A stretch of 64,000 bases of DNA from Ectothiorhodospiraceae bacterium (lineage in GTDB: Bacteria > Pseudomonadota > Gammaproteobacteria > HK1), in NCBI GenBank assembly GCA_024234875.1, contig JACKNM010000008.1:186001-250000 (forward strand), given 5' to 3'. A program made the position numbers and the translations under genes. Numbering within the stretch: position 1 is the stretch's first letter; every line of letters begins with the position of its first letter. Shown here piece after piece: positions 49,866-62,710 of this stretch. The notes beneath the pieces are model-generated. The model was not told the DNA's origin, searched no databases, and saw nothing but the letters and a program-made list of their open reading frames with translations.

Positions 49866-51503
49866 ATGCCCGCCGACGACACCTCCCCTCGACGCGAGAA
49901 GTTCGACTACGTGGTGGTCGGCGCCGGTTCCGCGGGGTGCGTGGTCGCGGCCCGCCTGAGCGAGGATCCAGCCTGCCGGGTGCTCCTGCTCGAGGCCGGC
50001 GGCGAGGACGACTACCTCTGGATCCACGTGCCGGTCGGTTACTTCAAGACCATGCACAATCCGCGCACCGACTGGCGCTACAAGACCGAGCCCCAGTCCG
50101 AGCTCGGCGGGCGCCAGCTCGACTGGCCCCGTGGGAAGGTCCTCGGCGGCTCGAGCTCCATCAACGGCCTGCTCTACGTGCGCGGCCAGCCACGCGACTA
50201 CGACCACTGGCGCCAGCTCGGCAACGCCGGCTGGTCCTGGGACGACGTGCTGCCCTACTTTCTGCGCAGCGAGGACCAGGAGCGCGGGGAAAGCACCTGG
50301 CACGGCGTCGGCGGCCCGCTGGCAGTCTCGAACATGCGGATCCGGCGCGACGTGTGCGACGCCTTCATCCGCGGCGCGGCCGAGCTCGGCCTGCCGACGC
50401 GCGAGGACTTCAACGGCGAGGAGCAGGAGGGCGCGGGCTACTTCCAGCTCACCGCCCGCGACGGCCGCCGCTGCAGCACCGCGGTCGGCTACCTCCGCCC
50501 GGCGCGCAAGCGTCGCAACCTCGTCGTCCGCACCCACGCCCACACCGAGCGCCTGCTGCTCGTCGACGGCCGGGTGATCGGCGTGCGCTACCAGGGCCGT
50601 GACGGCGCGGCGGTCGAGGTCGAGGCCACCCGCGAGGTGGTGCTGTCGGCCGGCGCCATCGGCTCGCCGCAGATCCTGCAGATCTCGGGCATCGGCCCGC
50701 CCGACGTCCTCGGGCGCGCCGGCGTGCGCTGCCAGCACGCCCTGCCCGGGGTCGGGCGCAATCTGCAGGACCACCTCCAGGTCCGCTCGGTGTACCGCTG
50801 CACGCGGCCGACCCTGAACGACGAGGTCAACAACCCGCTGCGCAAGGCGCTGATCGGGCTCGAGTACATCGTCCGGCGGACCGGACCGATGAGCATGGGC
50901 GCGAGCCAGGTGGCCGCCTTCGCGCGCACCCGACCCGAGCTCGAGACCCCCGACATCCAGTTCCACTTCCAGCCGCTGTCGGCCGACAAGCCCGGCGAGG
51001 GGCTCCATCGCTTCTCGGCGTTCACGGTGTCGGTGTGTCAGCTCCGGCCCGAGAGCCGCGGTCACATCGACATCCGCAGCCCCGATCCGCACCAGCACCC
51101 GGCAATCGAGCCGCGTTACCTCACCGCCCCCACCGACCGCGCGACGGTGGTCGCCGGGATGCGACTCACGCGGCGGCTGTGCGCCACCGACGCGATGCGT
51201 CCGTTCGTGGCCGAGGAGATCCTGCCGGGCTCCGACGTCGAGGGCGACGACGCGTTGCTCGACGCGGCTCGCCGGCTCAGCCAGACCATCTACCACCCGG
51301 TCGGGACCTGCCGCATGGGCGAGGATCCGATGGCGGTGGTCGACGCACGCCTGCGCCTGCGCGGGCTCGGCGGACTGCGCGTGGTCGACGCGTCGATCAT
51401 GCCCACCATCACCTCCGGCAACACCAACGCGCCGGTGATCATGATCGCGGAGAAGGCAGCCGAGCTGATTCGCGCCGACGCGCGCGCCGGACACGCCGCC
51501 TGA
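49866..51503 (+). CDS. GMC-family FAD oxidoreductase, choline/alcohol dehydrogenase-like
   Basis: The product is 545 aa from ATG 49866 with GAGGA 5 nt upstream. FAD motif VVVGAGSAGCVVAARLSED (17-35); GMC signature 1 GKVLGGSSSINGLLYVRG; signature 2 SAGAIGSPQILQISGIGP; catalytic His in HPVGTCRMG and Asn in TSGNTNAPV. It oxidises an alcohol, often passing electrons to quinone or O2. Choline dehydrogenase resemblance is general for the family; the operon that follows (SDR, hydratase, IlvD/Edd dehydratase) favours a sugar, polyol or aryl alcohol instead. Confidence 0.88.
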   Translation: MPADDTSPRREKFDYVVVGAGSAGCVVAARLSEDPACRVLLLEAGGEDDYLWIHVPVGYFKTMHNPRTDWRYKTEPQSELGGRQLDWPRGKVLGGSSSINGLLYVRGQPRDYDHWRQLGNAGWSWDDVLPYFLRSEDQERGESTWHGVGGPLAVSNMRIRRDVCDAFIRGAAELGLPTREDFNGEEQEGAGYFQLTARDGRRCSTAVGYLRPARKRRNLVVRTHAHTERLLLVDGRVIGVRYQGRDGAAVEVEATREVVLSAGAIGSPQILQISGIGPPDVLGRAGVRCQHALPGVGRNLQDHLQVRSVYRCTRPTLNDEVNNPLRKALIGLEYIVRRTGPMSMGASQVAAFARTRPELETPDIQFHFQPLSADKPGEGLHRFSAFTVSVCQLRPESRGHIDIRSPDPHQHPAIEPRYLTAPTDRATVVAGMRLTRRLCATDAMRPFVAEEILPGSDVEGDDALLDAARRLSQTIYHPVGTCRMGEDPMAVVDARLRLRGLGGLRVVDASIMPTITSGNTNAPVIMIAEKAAELIRADARAGHAA

Positions 51504-51525
51504 TCCGACCGACCTGGAGACCGCG

Positions 51526-52338
51526 ATGAGCGATCCGATCCTGAAGGGCCAGGTGGCCCTGGTCACCGGCGCCGGCCGCGGCCTCGGCCGCGCCTTCGCC
51601 GAGCACCTCGCCCGCCTCGGTAGCGCAGTGGCGCTTCACGGCCTGCGCGAGCACGGCCCGGCGGAGTACGGCGAGGGCACGACGCTCTCGGCCACTGCCG
51701 ACGACGTCGGCCGTGCGTTCGGCGTGCCGACCATCGCGCTTCTCGGCGACCTCACCGTCGACGCCGACGTCGAGCGCGTGGTCGACGAGGCCGAGTCGCG
51801 GCTCGGCCCGATCGACGTCCTGGTCCACAATGCCGGCGGCGACATCGCGGCCCGCGGCGGCAAGCCCGACCCCAACGACGCCATCGACATCGACGCCGAG
51901 GACGTGCGCGCGGTGCTCGACCGCAACCTGTTGTCGACCATCCTGGTGTGCCGCGCGGTGGCTCGCCGCATGCGTGAGCGGCGCCGCGGGCGCATCGTCA
52001 CCCTCAGCTCGGTGGCCGCATTCAAGGGCCGGTCGCACGGCGTGGTCTACGCCACGTCGAAGGCGGGCGTGGTGCACTACACGCGCTGCCTCGCCGACCA
52101 GCTCCGTCCGTTCGACGTCACCGTCAACTCGATCGCGCCCGGCGACACCCGCACCGGACGTTTCCTCGGCACGCGCCCGGTCCCCGCGGAGCGCCTGGTG
52201 GAGTCCGGCACCCTCGACCGGGTGGCCACCGTCGACGAGGTGGCAAGGGTGATCGAGTTCTTCGCCGGGCCACAGGGCGCCTTCGTGAGCGGCCAGGTGC
52301 TGCGGGTCGACGGCGGCACGCAGTGCTGGCCGGGATGA
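51526..52338 (+). CDS. SDR oxidoreductase
   Basis: The product is 270 aa with GGAG 8 nt before the ATG. TGAGRGLGRAFAEHL (14-28) binds the cofactor; HNAGG replaces NNAG; the catalytic Ser is in TLSSVAAFKG and YATSK holds Tyr/Lys. An extended segment at about 38-65 after the second strand is longer than in most SDRs. It is 22 bp behind the GMC gene and 26 bp before the hydratase gene, so it belongs to the same operon. Substrate unknown. Confidence 0.82.
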   Translation: MSDPILKGQVALVTGAGRGLGRAFAEHLARLGSAVALHGLREHGPAEYGEGTTLSATADDVGRAFGVPTIALLGDLTVDADVERVVDEAESRLGPIDVLVHNAGGDIAARGGKPDPNDAIDIDAEDVRAVLDRNLLSTILVCRAVARRMRERRRGRIVTLSSVAAFKGRSHGVVYATSKAGVVHYTRCLADQLRPFDVTVNSIAPGDTRTGRFLGTRPVPAERLVESGTLDRVATVDEVARVIEFFAGPQGAFVSGQVLRVDGGTQCWPG

Positions 52339-52364
52339 CCCCCACACCGAGCGGGAGCACGACC

Positions 52365-53144
52365 ATGGACGAGCAGACGATCGCGGCGGCGGCGCGCCAC
52401 ATCCTGGCCGAGCGGACTGCCGGCGCGCGCCTCGCGCCGTTCGCGCCCGGCACCGGGCCGATCGACGAGCCCGCGGGGTACGCGGTCCAGCGCGCGGTCC
52501 ATCGACTCGGCGACGAGCCGCTCGCCGGCTACAAGATCGGCTGCACCACGCCGGTGATGCAGCGTTTCCTCGGCATCGACGCACCGGCCGCCGGCGGCAT
52601 GGTCGAGCGCGGCCGCCTGGCCTCGGCATGCACCCTGCATCACCGCGACTTCCGCCGGGTGGGCTTCGAGGGTGAGATCGCGGTGACGCTCGGCGCCGAC
52701 CTCGCGGCCGGTCCGTTCGATCGGACGCGGGTCGCCGACGCGGTAGGCAGCTGTCACGTCGCCATCGAGGTGGTCGACGACCGGTACACCGACTTCGCCG
52801 CGGTCGGTGTGCCGACGCTCATCGCCGACGACTTCTTCCACGCCGGCTTCGTCCTCGGCCCGGCGGTCGCCGACTGGCGGTCGCTCGACCTCGCCGCTGC
52901 CGAGGGCGCGATGCGGATCGACGGCGAGGTCATCGAGCGCGGACGCGGCGAGGCGGTGATGGGTCATCCGCTCGCCGCGCTCGCCTGGCTCGCCGACCTG
53001 CTCGTGGCGCAGTCGCGCCCGCTGCGCGCGGGGGCGACCGTCCTGCTCGGCAGCCTGGTCACCACCCGCTGGCTGACCGGCGAGCACGAGGTCGCGTTCG
53101 CGGTCGAGGGATTGGGCGCGGTGTCGTTGCACCTGCGCGACTGA
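52365..53144 (+). CDS. 2-keto-4-pentenoate hydratase (MhpD)-family protein
   Basis: The product is 259 aa from ATG 52365 with GGGAG 8 nt upstream. Family blocks are GYKIGCTTPVMQRFLGID (substrate pocket), GFEGEIAVTLGADL with the metal-binding Glu pair, and HVAIEVVDDRY. The superfamily shares the FAH fold and works on 2-keto acids with Mg2+ (hydration, dehydration or decarboxylation). Between an SDR and an IlvD/Edd dehydratase, it may convert a 2-keto-3-deoxy acid. The aromatic meta-cleavage genes that usually surround MhpD are missing. Confidence 0.82.
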   Translation: MDEQTIAAAARHILAERTAGARLAPFAPGTGPIDEPAGYAVQRAVHRLGDEPLAGYKIGCTTPVMQRFLGIDAPAAGGMVERGRLASACTLHHRDFRRVGFEGEIAVTLGADLAAGPFDRTRVADAVGSCHVAIEVVDDRYTDFAAVGVPTLIADDFFHAGFVLGPAVADWRSLDLAAAEGAMRIDGEVIERGRGEAVMGHPLAALAWLADLLVAQSRPLRAGATVLLGSLVTTRWLTGEHEVAFAVEGLGAVSLHLRD

Positions 53145-53276
53145 GCGCTCGATCTCGCGATCTCGCGCCGCGCGGTGACCGCGGGCGCCGCGCGTGGTGA
53201 AATGCGCGTCACCACCAGCGCGCGCGAGCTCACCTCGTCGCGCGGCCTTTCGTCGAATCGCATGACTGGAGTCCCG

Positions 53277-55001
<1,725 letters not shown>

Positions 55002-55004
55002 GCC

Positions 55005-55093
55005 GAGGACTGGCTCCGCCGCGGGTGGCGCCCGTCCCCTCTCCGACTGCGGTGCGAGGGGACAGGCACGCGCTACCGCGCGAGCCAGTCCCC
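55005..55093. repeat. Paired REP-like element (BIME-like, copies 3a and 3b)
   Basis: The right unit 55058-55093 has arms GGGGACAGGCACGCGC and GCGCGAGCCAGTCCCC around TACC, 16 bp with two mismatches. The left unit 55005-55041 is a degenerate copy in inverse order. The two also pair with each other: GGACTGGCTC (55007-55016) with GAGCCAGTCC (55082-55091), and GTCCCCTC (55034-55041) with GAGGGGAC (55056-55063). Convergent gap. Confidence 0.7.
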
Positions 55094-55099
55094 GGCACC

Positions 55100-56098
55100 C
55101 TACGAATGCCCGAACCGCACCAGCCGGGTCGCCTCGTCGGCATTGACGGCGCCGACCGGGAGCTTGCCGCCGAGGATCGCGGCCACCTGGGCCACCGTCT
55201 CCAGCGCCTGGTGCTCGATGGCCGGCGGCGTCAGGCCGCCGATGTGGGGCGTGGCGATGACGTCGGGGCGCGACGCGATGGCACGGGTCGGCATCTGGTC
55301 GGGGTCGCGGCCGACGTCCATGGTCGCGCCGGCGATCCGTTTGGCGTCGAGCGCCGCGACCAGCGCCGCCTCGTCGACGAGGTTGCCGCGCGAGCCGTTC
55401 ACGAACCAGGCGTGAGGCTGCATCTCGGCGAAGGCGGCGGCGTCCATCAGGCACTCGGTCTCCTCGTTCGCGATCGCGAGGCAGACCACGAAGTCGCTGG
55501 CGCGTAGCAGCGCGGGCAGCATCGCGACCTGCGAGACGCCCTCCTCCTCGACCTCGGCGTACGGGTCGTGGACACGGACCGTCATGTGCATCGCCCGCGC
55601 GACCTCGGCGAGGCGCCGCCCGATGCGCCCGTAGCCGATGATGCCGATGCTGCTCCCCGCGAGCTGCCGCCCCATCCGCACCTCGGGCATCCGCCCGGCC
55701 CGGTAGGCGCTCACCGCCGCGGTGATGCCACGCGCGGCGTCGATCATCTGCCCCACGAGCAGCTCGACCACCGCGTCGACGAAGCCCGCGCTCGCGCGGG
55801 TGACCAGGATGCCACTGCGCGACGCGGCCTCGACGTCGACGGTGCGGATGTCGACCGCGCAGCGCACGAAGGCGACCAGGCGCGGCGACGCCTGGAACAG
55901 GCTCGCCTCGCCGGCGGTGGCGCGATCCGAGACGATGACGTCGCAGTCGCGTGCCGCCTCGACCAGGGCCGGCCCGGCCAAGGGCTCCGCGCCCTGGTGG
56001 AGTCGGACCTCCCCGAGATCGCGCAGGCTCCCGAGTGCCTTTTCACCGTAGTAAGCGGCGCGCGCGGCGGGGACGTGCGTCAGCAGGATGCGGGCCAT
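55100..56098 (-). CDS. D-2-hydroxyacid dehydrogenase (phosphoglycerate dehydrogenase-like)
   Basis: The product is 332 aa with GGAG upstream of the ATG. The NAD motif is IGIIGYGRIGRRLAEVARAM; catalytic Arg in NGSRGNLVDEAAL and His in TPHIGGLTPPA. The C-terminus has no ACT domain, so it is not a regulated SerA. The family reduces or oxidises 2-keto/2-hydroxy acids. It lies behind soxG on the same strand (118-bp gap), so it may be read from the sox operon, for example to handle glyoxylate or hydroxypyruvate; alternatively it works with the convergent IlvD/Edd cluster. Confidence 0.85.
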   Translation of the reverse strand: MARILLTHVPAARAAYYGEKALGSLRDLGEVRLHQGAEPLAGPALVEAARDCDVIVSDRATAGEASLFQASPRLVAFVRCAVDIRTVDVEAASRSGILVTRASAGFVDAVVELLVGQMIDAARGITAAVSAYRAGRMPEVRMGRQLAGSSIGIIGYGRIGRRLAEVARAMHMTVRVHDPYAEVEEEGVSQVAMLPALLRASDFVVCLAIANEETECLMDAAAFAEMQPHAWFVNGSRGNLVDEAALVAALDAKRIAGATMDVGRDPDQMPTRAIASRPDVIATPHIGGLTPPAIEHQALETVAQVAAILGGKLPVGAVNADEATRLVRFGHS

Positions 56099-56216
56099 CG
56101 GGGCATTCTCCGTGCGGTCTCGACCGGGCGTCGCCTCGGGCGACCACGCCGCCCGGCGGCGAGGATGCGGGTGCGCGAGGCTCGCCGGTGGCCACCGGCG
56201 AGCCGACAGTGTGGCG

Positions 56217-56837
56217 TCAATCGGCGACGATGGCGAGTCCGTGCTCGGCTGCGGCGTCGCACAGCCAGCGCCAGGCGTACTCGGCGAAGCTGCGGTGGAC
56301 GTACAGGTCGTACGCGGGCTCGGCGTCGAGCTGGTGCAGCAGCACGTGACAGCGCGCGAGCGACGACTGCGCGCACCGCCCGGGCCCGAAGGACCGCGGA
56401 TGCAGATCCAGTGCGCACCCCTTCATCAGCACCTCGCGCGCGCGCGGTCCGGCCAGACCGAGGACGGTGCGGGCATGACTGACGTCGTTCACCGCGAAAT
56501 GCAGGCCGGCCAGGCGTTCCTCGAGGCGGGCGATGGCTCGGGGCTCGCGGCGATCGGGCAGCGTCACCAACCATTCGTCCGGGCCGAGCCAGAGACAGGC
56601 GACGCCACGGCGGGAGCTGACGGTGAGCGGCGCGGTGGGAGGCGCCACGCCCAGGACCGACTCCACGCCGGTGAGGAACGCCTCGCTCTCGGGATCGCCA
56701 CGCAATGCGAGCTGGGCGCGCCACGGACGCTCGCCCAGGCGCACGCCTGCCTCACCGGCGCCCCGGGTCGAGATCCGCGCCTGCGCGTCCAGCCCAAGGC
56801 CGGCCAGCGCGCTCTGTCGCCCGTGCTGCTCAGCCAC
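56217..56837 (-). CDS. soxG: Sarcosine oxidase gamma subunit
   Basis: The product is 206 aa from GTG 56837, overlapping the soxA stop by 8 nt. It has the GcvT-like fold remnant of the gamma subunit: LWLGPDEWLVTLP and VNDVSHARTVLGLAGPRAREVL are typical. Length agrees with known gamma subunits (about 200 aa). It completes the heterotetrameric enzyme. Confidence 0.9.
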   Translation of the reverse strand: MAEQHGRQSALAGLGLDAQARISTRGAGEAGVRLGERPWRAQLALRGDPESEAFLTGVESVLGVAPPTAPLTVSSRRGVACLWLGPDEWLVTLPDRREPRAIARLEERLAGLHFAVNDVSHARTVLGLAGPRAREVLMKGCALDLHPRSFGPGRCAQSSLARCHVLLHQLDAEPAYDLYVHRSFAEYAWRWLCDAAAEHGLAIVAD

Positions 56838-59800
56838 GCATCCGCTCTCCGTCTGGATCGAGGAAGGTCGGCGCCACCACCGTCACCGGCACCGATCTCT
56901 GTGGGAGCTGCACCACCAGACTCTCGCCGAGCCGCGCGTGCCCGCCCTTCACCAGCGCAAGCGCGATGGAATGGCCGAGATTCGCGCTCCAGTAGCTCGA
57001 GGTGACGTGCCCGAGCATCGGCACCGGCGGCCGACCGCCGGCGCGGGCGACGATCTGCCCGCCCTCCGGCAACACCTCGCGCGGGTCGTCGGTACGCAGC
57101 CCGACGAGCTGCTTGCGGTCGGCGCGCAAGGTGTCGGCACGCGCGAGCGACCGCTTGCCGATGAAGTCCTTGTGCCGGGCGACCATGGCGCCGAGGCCGA
57201 GATCGTGTGGGGTCACCGTTCCGTCGGTGTCCTGGCCGGCGATGATGAAACCCTTCTCTGCCCGCAGCACGTGCATGGTCTCGGTCCCGAACGGCGTCAG
57301 TCCGTAACGCTCGCCGGCGAGCGCGATCGCGGTCCACAGCGCCAGACCGAATCCCGCGCCGACGCTCACCTCGTAGCTCTGCTCGCCAGTGAACGAGACC
57401 CGCATCACCCGCGCCGGGATGCCGGCCACCGTGCCGGCGCGCCAGGCCATGAACGGAAAGGCCTCCGGGTCGAGGTCGATGTCGCGGGTGAGCTCGCCGA
57501 GCAATCGGCGCGCGAACGGGCCGCTGAGCGATGCGGTCGCCCATTGCTCGGTCACCGAGTCGCACCACACGCGCAGCTCGGGCCACTCGGTCTGACGCCA
57601 CTCCTCGAGCCAGGCGAGAACCCGCGCCGCGTTGCCGGTGGTGGTGTGGACGAGGAAGCGATCGTCGGCCAGCCGCGCGCTCACCCCGTCGTCGAGCACC
57701 ATGCCGTCCTCGCGGCACATCAGACCGTACCGACAACGCCCGACCGGGAGCTTCTTGAAGCCGTTGGTGTAGATGCGATCGAGGAGCTCGCCGGCGTCGG
57801 GACCGCGCACCTCGATCTTGCCGAGCGTGGAGGCGTCGAGCAGGGCGACGGCATTGCGCGCGGCCAGGCACTCACGGCTCACCGCGTCGTGCATCGACTC
57901 GCCGGGGCGCGGGTAGTACCACGGCCGCTTCCACTGACCGACGTCCTCGAACCTCGCCCCCTGCGCCACGTGCCAGCGATGCATCGGCGTGGTGCGCACC
58001 GGATCGGCGAGCGCGCCGACGTCGCGCCCCGCCAGGACCCCGAAGGTCACCGGGGTGTAGGGCGGGCGGAAGGTGGTGGTACCCACCTCCGGCACCTCCC
58101 GTCCCAGCAGACCGGCCAGGATCCCGAGCGCGTTGACGTTGCTGGTCTTGCCCTGGTCGGTGCCCATGCCGGTGGTGGTGTAGCGCTTGAGGTGCTCGAC
58201 CGAGCGGTAGCCCTCGCGCGCGGCGAGGGCGACATCGTTGGCGGTGACGTCGTTCTGGAAGTCGACGAAGTGCTTCGCCGGTGCCCCGCCCGGCGGGCGC
58301 GTCGGCAACGACCACAGCGCGCGCGTCGGTGCCGGCTCGGCACCTTCCTCCGCCGCCGGTAGCGCCACGTCGGCCCCGCCCGAGAAACCGGCTGCCCGCG
58401 CCGCGGCATCGCCCCCCGCGCGACCCTCGGTGAGCGCCGCGGCGAGCGAGAACGTGCCGTTCGCGGCCCCCGCCACGCGCACCCGCTGACGCGCCTCTGC
58501 GGGGACGAAGCAGGCGCGCTCCGCATTCCAGGCGAGCCTGCCACCGGACTGCGAGAACAGATGCACGGTGGGGTTCCAACCGCCGCACATCGCCACCAGA
58601 TCGCAGCGCAACGTCCGCGCGCCGCCGGCCCAGCCGGCGCCGGTGCCGTCCAACGGCGCGACCTCGGCCGCGCGCACCCGCGAGCCACCGAAGGTGCGGA
58701 CGACGCCGTGCCCGGCGAGGACCTCGATCGAGCGCGCGCGCGCCTGCTCGGCGCACGCTGGCGCCTGCGCGCGGACGTCGACCACCGTCACCTCGACCCC
58801 GACGTCGGCGAGGTCGACGGCCGCCGCATAGGCGCCGTCGTCGGCAGCCACCACCAACGCCCGATCGGCCGGTCGAACCCCGTAGCGGTTGACGTAGGTG
58901 CGGGCGGCCCCGGCGAGCATGATGCCGGGGCGATCGTTCTGCGCGAAGACCATGGGCCGCTCGTGGGCGCCGGTCGCCAACACCACCTCGCGCGCGCGGA
59001 CCTTCCACAGCCGTTGCCGCGGTCGGTCGGGGGCGCTGCCCGGGGGGAGGTGGTCGGTGACGCGCTCGGCGAGCGTGAGGTAGTTGTGGTCGTGGTAGCC
59101 GAAGACGGTGGTCCGCGGCAGCACCCGCACCTCGTCCATGGCACCGAGGTCGGCGAGCGCACGCTCGACCCAGCGCGCGGCGGGCTCGCCGTCGAGCGTC
59201 TCACGGGTCGCGAGCAGTGACCCACCGGGCTCCGACTGCTCGTCGGCGAGGATGACCCGCGCCCCGCTCGCACCGGCGGCGAGCGCGGCGGCGAGCCCGG
59301 CCGGCCCCGCCCCGACCACCAGCACGTCGCAGTGCACGTGCATCTTGTCGTAGACGTCGGGGTCCGGGCCCTCGCTCGGGGCGCGTCCGAGCCCCGCGGC
59401 GCGGCGGATGAAGCGCTCGTAGACCATCCAGCCGTCGCGCGGCCACATGAAGGTCTTGTAGTAGAAGCCGGCCGGCAGCAGCCGCGAGACCAGGCCGTTG
59501 ATCGCGCCGACGTCGAGCTCCAGGCTCGGCCAGCAGTTCTGCGGCTCCGCGTGCAACCCCGCGTAGAGCTCGACCTGGGTCGCGCGCAGGTTCGGCTGCG
59601 TGCGCGCGCCGCGCTCGAGCTGCACCAGCGCGTTCGGCTCCTCGGCACCGGCGCTCAGGATCCCGCGCGGTCGGTGGTACTTGAAGCTGCGCCCGACGAG
59701 ATGAATCCCGTTGGCGAGCAGCGCGGAGGCCAGGGTGTCGCCGGCGTATCCCTGGAGTCGGCGCCCGGCCCAGACGAAGTCGAGCGGACGCTCGCGATCG

Positions 59801-59841
59801 ACGCGCCCACCGGCGAAGAGGCGGAACGGCTGCTCACTCAC
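56830..59841 (-). CDS. soxA: Sarcosine oxidase alpha subunit
   Basis: A 1003-aa subunit of the enzyme that turns sarcosine, THF and O2 into glycine, 5,10-methylene-THF and H2O2. Start GTG 59841 overlaps the soxD stop by 8 nt. Domains in order: N-terminal ferredoxin-like fold (about 10-100) without cluster cysteines, a dinucleotide-binding domain with GAGPAG (177-182), and a C-terminal GcvT-like THF-binding half from about 605. The order matches soluble TSOX alpha. Confidence 0.95.
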   Translation of the reverse strand: MSEQPFRLFAGGRVDRERPLDFVWAGRRLQGYAGDTLASALLANGIHLVGRSFKYHRPRGILSAGAEEPNALVQLERGARTQPNLRATQVELYAGLHAEPQNCWPSLELDVGAINGLVSRLLPAGFYYKTFMWPRDGWMVYERFIRRAAGLGRAPSEGPDPDVYDKMHVHCDVLVVGAGPAGLAAALAAGASGARVILADEQSEPGGSLLATRETLDGEPAARWVERALADLGAMDEVRVLPRTTVFGYHDHNYLTLAERVTDHLPPGSAPDRPRQRLWKVRAREVVLATGAHERPMVFAQNDRPGIMLAGAARTYVNRYGVRPADRALVVAADDGAYAAAVDLADVGVEVTVVDVRAQAPACAEQARARSIEVLAGHGVVRTFGGSRVRAAEVAPLDGTGAGWAGGARTLRCDLVAMCGGWNPTVHLFSQSGGRLAWNAERACFVPAEARQRVRVAGAANGTFSLAAALTEGRAGGDAAARAAGFSGGADVALPAAEEGAEPAPTRALWSLPTRPPGGAPAKHFVDFQNDVTANDVALAAREGYRSVEHLKRYTTTGMGTDQGKTSNVNALGILAGLLGREVPEVGTTTFRPPYTPVTFGVLAGRDVGALADPVRTTPMHRWHVAQGARFEDVGQWKRPWYYPRPGESMHDAVSRECLAARNAVALLDASTLGKIEVRGPDAGELLDRIYTNGFKKLPVGRCRYGLMCREDGMVLDDGVSARLADDRFLVHTTTGNAARVLAWLEEWRQTEWPELRVWCDSVTEQWATASLSGPFARRLLGELTRDIDLDPEAFPFMAWRAGTVAGIPARVMRVSFTGEQSYEVSVGAGFGLALWTAIALAGERYGLTPFGTETMHVLRAEKGFIIAGQDTDGTVTPHDLGLGAMVARHKDFIGKRSLARADTLRADRKQLVGLRTDDPREVLPEGGQIVARAGGRPPVPMLGHVTSSYWSANLGHSIALALVKGGHARLGESLVVQLPQRSVPVTVVAPTFLDPDGERMRG

Positions 59842-60124
59842 CGCGCCGTCCCGCAGCCGGTGGTGCCTCGCCGACCCGGTACACCGCCAGGATCTCGTGG
59901 CTCACGGTGTCACGCACGACGTTGAACCAGCGTCGGCAGCCTTCGCTGTGCACCCAGCGCTCACGATGCGCTCCCTTTCGGTTCGTGCGCATGAACAGGT
60001 ACTCGCCCCAGGCGGCGTCGTCGAGCGCGTGCGGATCGGCCGGACGCACGATGTGCGCCTCGCCCCCATAACCGAACTCCTGCTCGTCACGCGGCCCGCA
60101 CCACGGGCACTCGATCAGCAGCAT
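59834..60124 (-). CDS. soxD: Sarcosine oxidase delta subunit
   Basis: A 96-aa zinc-binding subunit from ATG 60124 with GGAGGA 4 nt upstream. The four zinc ligands C6, C9, H59 and C63 match the positions described for the delta subunit of other heterotetrameric sarcosine oxidases. It lies between soxB and soxA as expected. Confidence 0.93.
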   Translation of the reverse strand: MLLIECPWCGPRDEQEFGYGGEAHIVRPADPHALDDAAWGEYLFMRTNRKGAHRERWVHSEGCRRWFNVVRDTVSHEILAVYRVGEAPPAAGRRGE

Positions 60125-60165
60125 CGTTCCTCCATCCCCGGCGAGCCTCCCATCGGGTGCCGCGC

Positions 60166-61416
60166 TCAGTGCGCCACCGCCGCCGCCCCGTGCTCGTCGA
60201 CGAGCGCGCCGGTGGTGAAGCGCTCGAGCGAGAACGCGGCATTCAAGGCGTGCGGCTCGTCGCGCGCCACGGTGTGCGCGAAGACCCAGCCCGAGCCCGG
60301 CGTGGCCTTGAACCCACCGGTGCCCCATCCGCAATTGAAATAGAGGTTGCGCACCGGGGTCTTGCCGATGATCGGGCTCGCATCGGGGCAGACGTCCACG
60401 ATCCCCCCCCACTGGCGCAGCATCCGCAGCCGCGAGAAGACCGGGAACAGCTCGAGCAACGCCCCCATCTGGTGCTCGACCACCGGCAGGCTGCCGCGCT
60501 GCGCGTACGAGGTGTAGGCGTCGATACCGGCACCGATCACCAGCTCGCCCTTGTCCGACTGACTGACGTAGACGTGGACCGCGTTCGACATCACCACGTT
60601 GGGATGAATCGGCTTCACCGGCTCGGAGACCAGCGCCTGCAACGGATGGCTCTCCACCGGCAGGCGGAACCCGGCCATCTCGGCCAACACGCTGGCGTGC
60701 CCCGCGACCACCACCGCCACCTTGCCGGCACGGATGTAGCCGCGACTGGTCTCCACCCCCTCGACCCTGCCGTCGGACACCCGGATGCCGGTGACCTCGC
60801 AGTTCTGGATGATGTCGACGCCGCGCGCGTCGGCGCCGCGTGCGAAGCCCCAGGCCACCGCATCGTGCCGAGCCACCCCGCCGCGACGCTGCAACGACGC
60901 CCCGAGCACCGGGTAGCGCGCGCCCGGCGACACGTCGAGGATCGGCACCATCGCCTTGATCTGCTCCGGGGTGAGGATCTCGGAGTCGATGCCGTTGAGG
61001 CGGTTGGCATTGACCCGCCGCGACAGCTCGCGGAGGTCGTGCAGGTTGTGCGCGAGGTTCATCACCCCGCGCTGGCTGAGCATGATGTTGTAGTTCAGCT
61101 CCTGGCTCAGCCCCTCGTACAGACGCAGCGAATGCTCGTAGAGGTGCGCGCTCTCGTCCCACAGGTAGTTGGAGCGGATGATGGTGGTGTTGCGCCCGGT
61201 GTTGCCGCCGCCGAGCCAGCCCTTCTCCAGCACCGCGACGTTGGTGATGCCGTGCTCCTTGGCGAGGTAGTACGCGGTGGCGAGCCCGTGCCCGCCGCCA
61301 CCGACCACCACCACGTCGTAGGCGGCCCGGGGATCGGGACTGCGCCACGCCGCCGGCCAGTCGCGGTGGTAGCGCGCCGCGTTGCGCAGCAGGCTGAAGA
61401 TCGAGTAGCGCGCCAT
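60166..61416 (-). CDS. soxB: Sarcosine oxidase beta subunit
   Basis: A 416-aa flavoprotein subunit with GGAGG upstream of the ATG. The FAD motif is VVVVGGGGHGLATAYYLAKE (35-54); GNTGRNTTIIRSNY follows; the RHDAVAWG block (H184) is the likely site of covalent FMN attachment; CGWGTGGFKATPGSG is the C-terminal flavin-contact region. It carries the amine-oxidising site. GlyA is encoded 19 bp upstream on the same strand. Confidence 0.95.
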   Translation of the reverse strand: MARYSIFSLLRNAARYHRDWPAAWRSPDPRAAYDVVVVGGGGHGLATAYYLAKEHGITNVAVLEKGWLGGGNTGRNTTIIRSNYLWDESAHLYEHSLRLYEGLSQELNYNIMLSQRGVMNLAHNLHDLRELSRRVNANRLNGIDSEILTPEQIKAMVPILDVSPGARYPVLGASLQRRGGVARHDAVAWGFARGADARGVDIIQNCEVTGIRVSDGRVEGVETSRGYIRAGKVAVVVAGHASVLAEMAGFRLPVESHPLQALVSEPVKPIHPNVVMSNAVHVYVSQSDKGELVIGAGIDAYTSYAQRGSLPVVEHQMGALLELFPVFSRLRMLRQWGGIVDVCPDASPIIGKTPVRNLYFNCGWGTGGFKATPGSGWVFAHTVARDEPHALNAAFSLERFTTGALVDEHGAAAVAH

Positions 61417-61435
61417 CTCGCCCTCCGTCGCGAAC

Positions 61436-62710
<1,275 letters not shown>
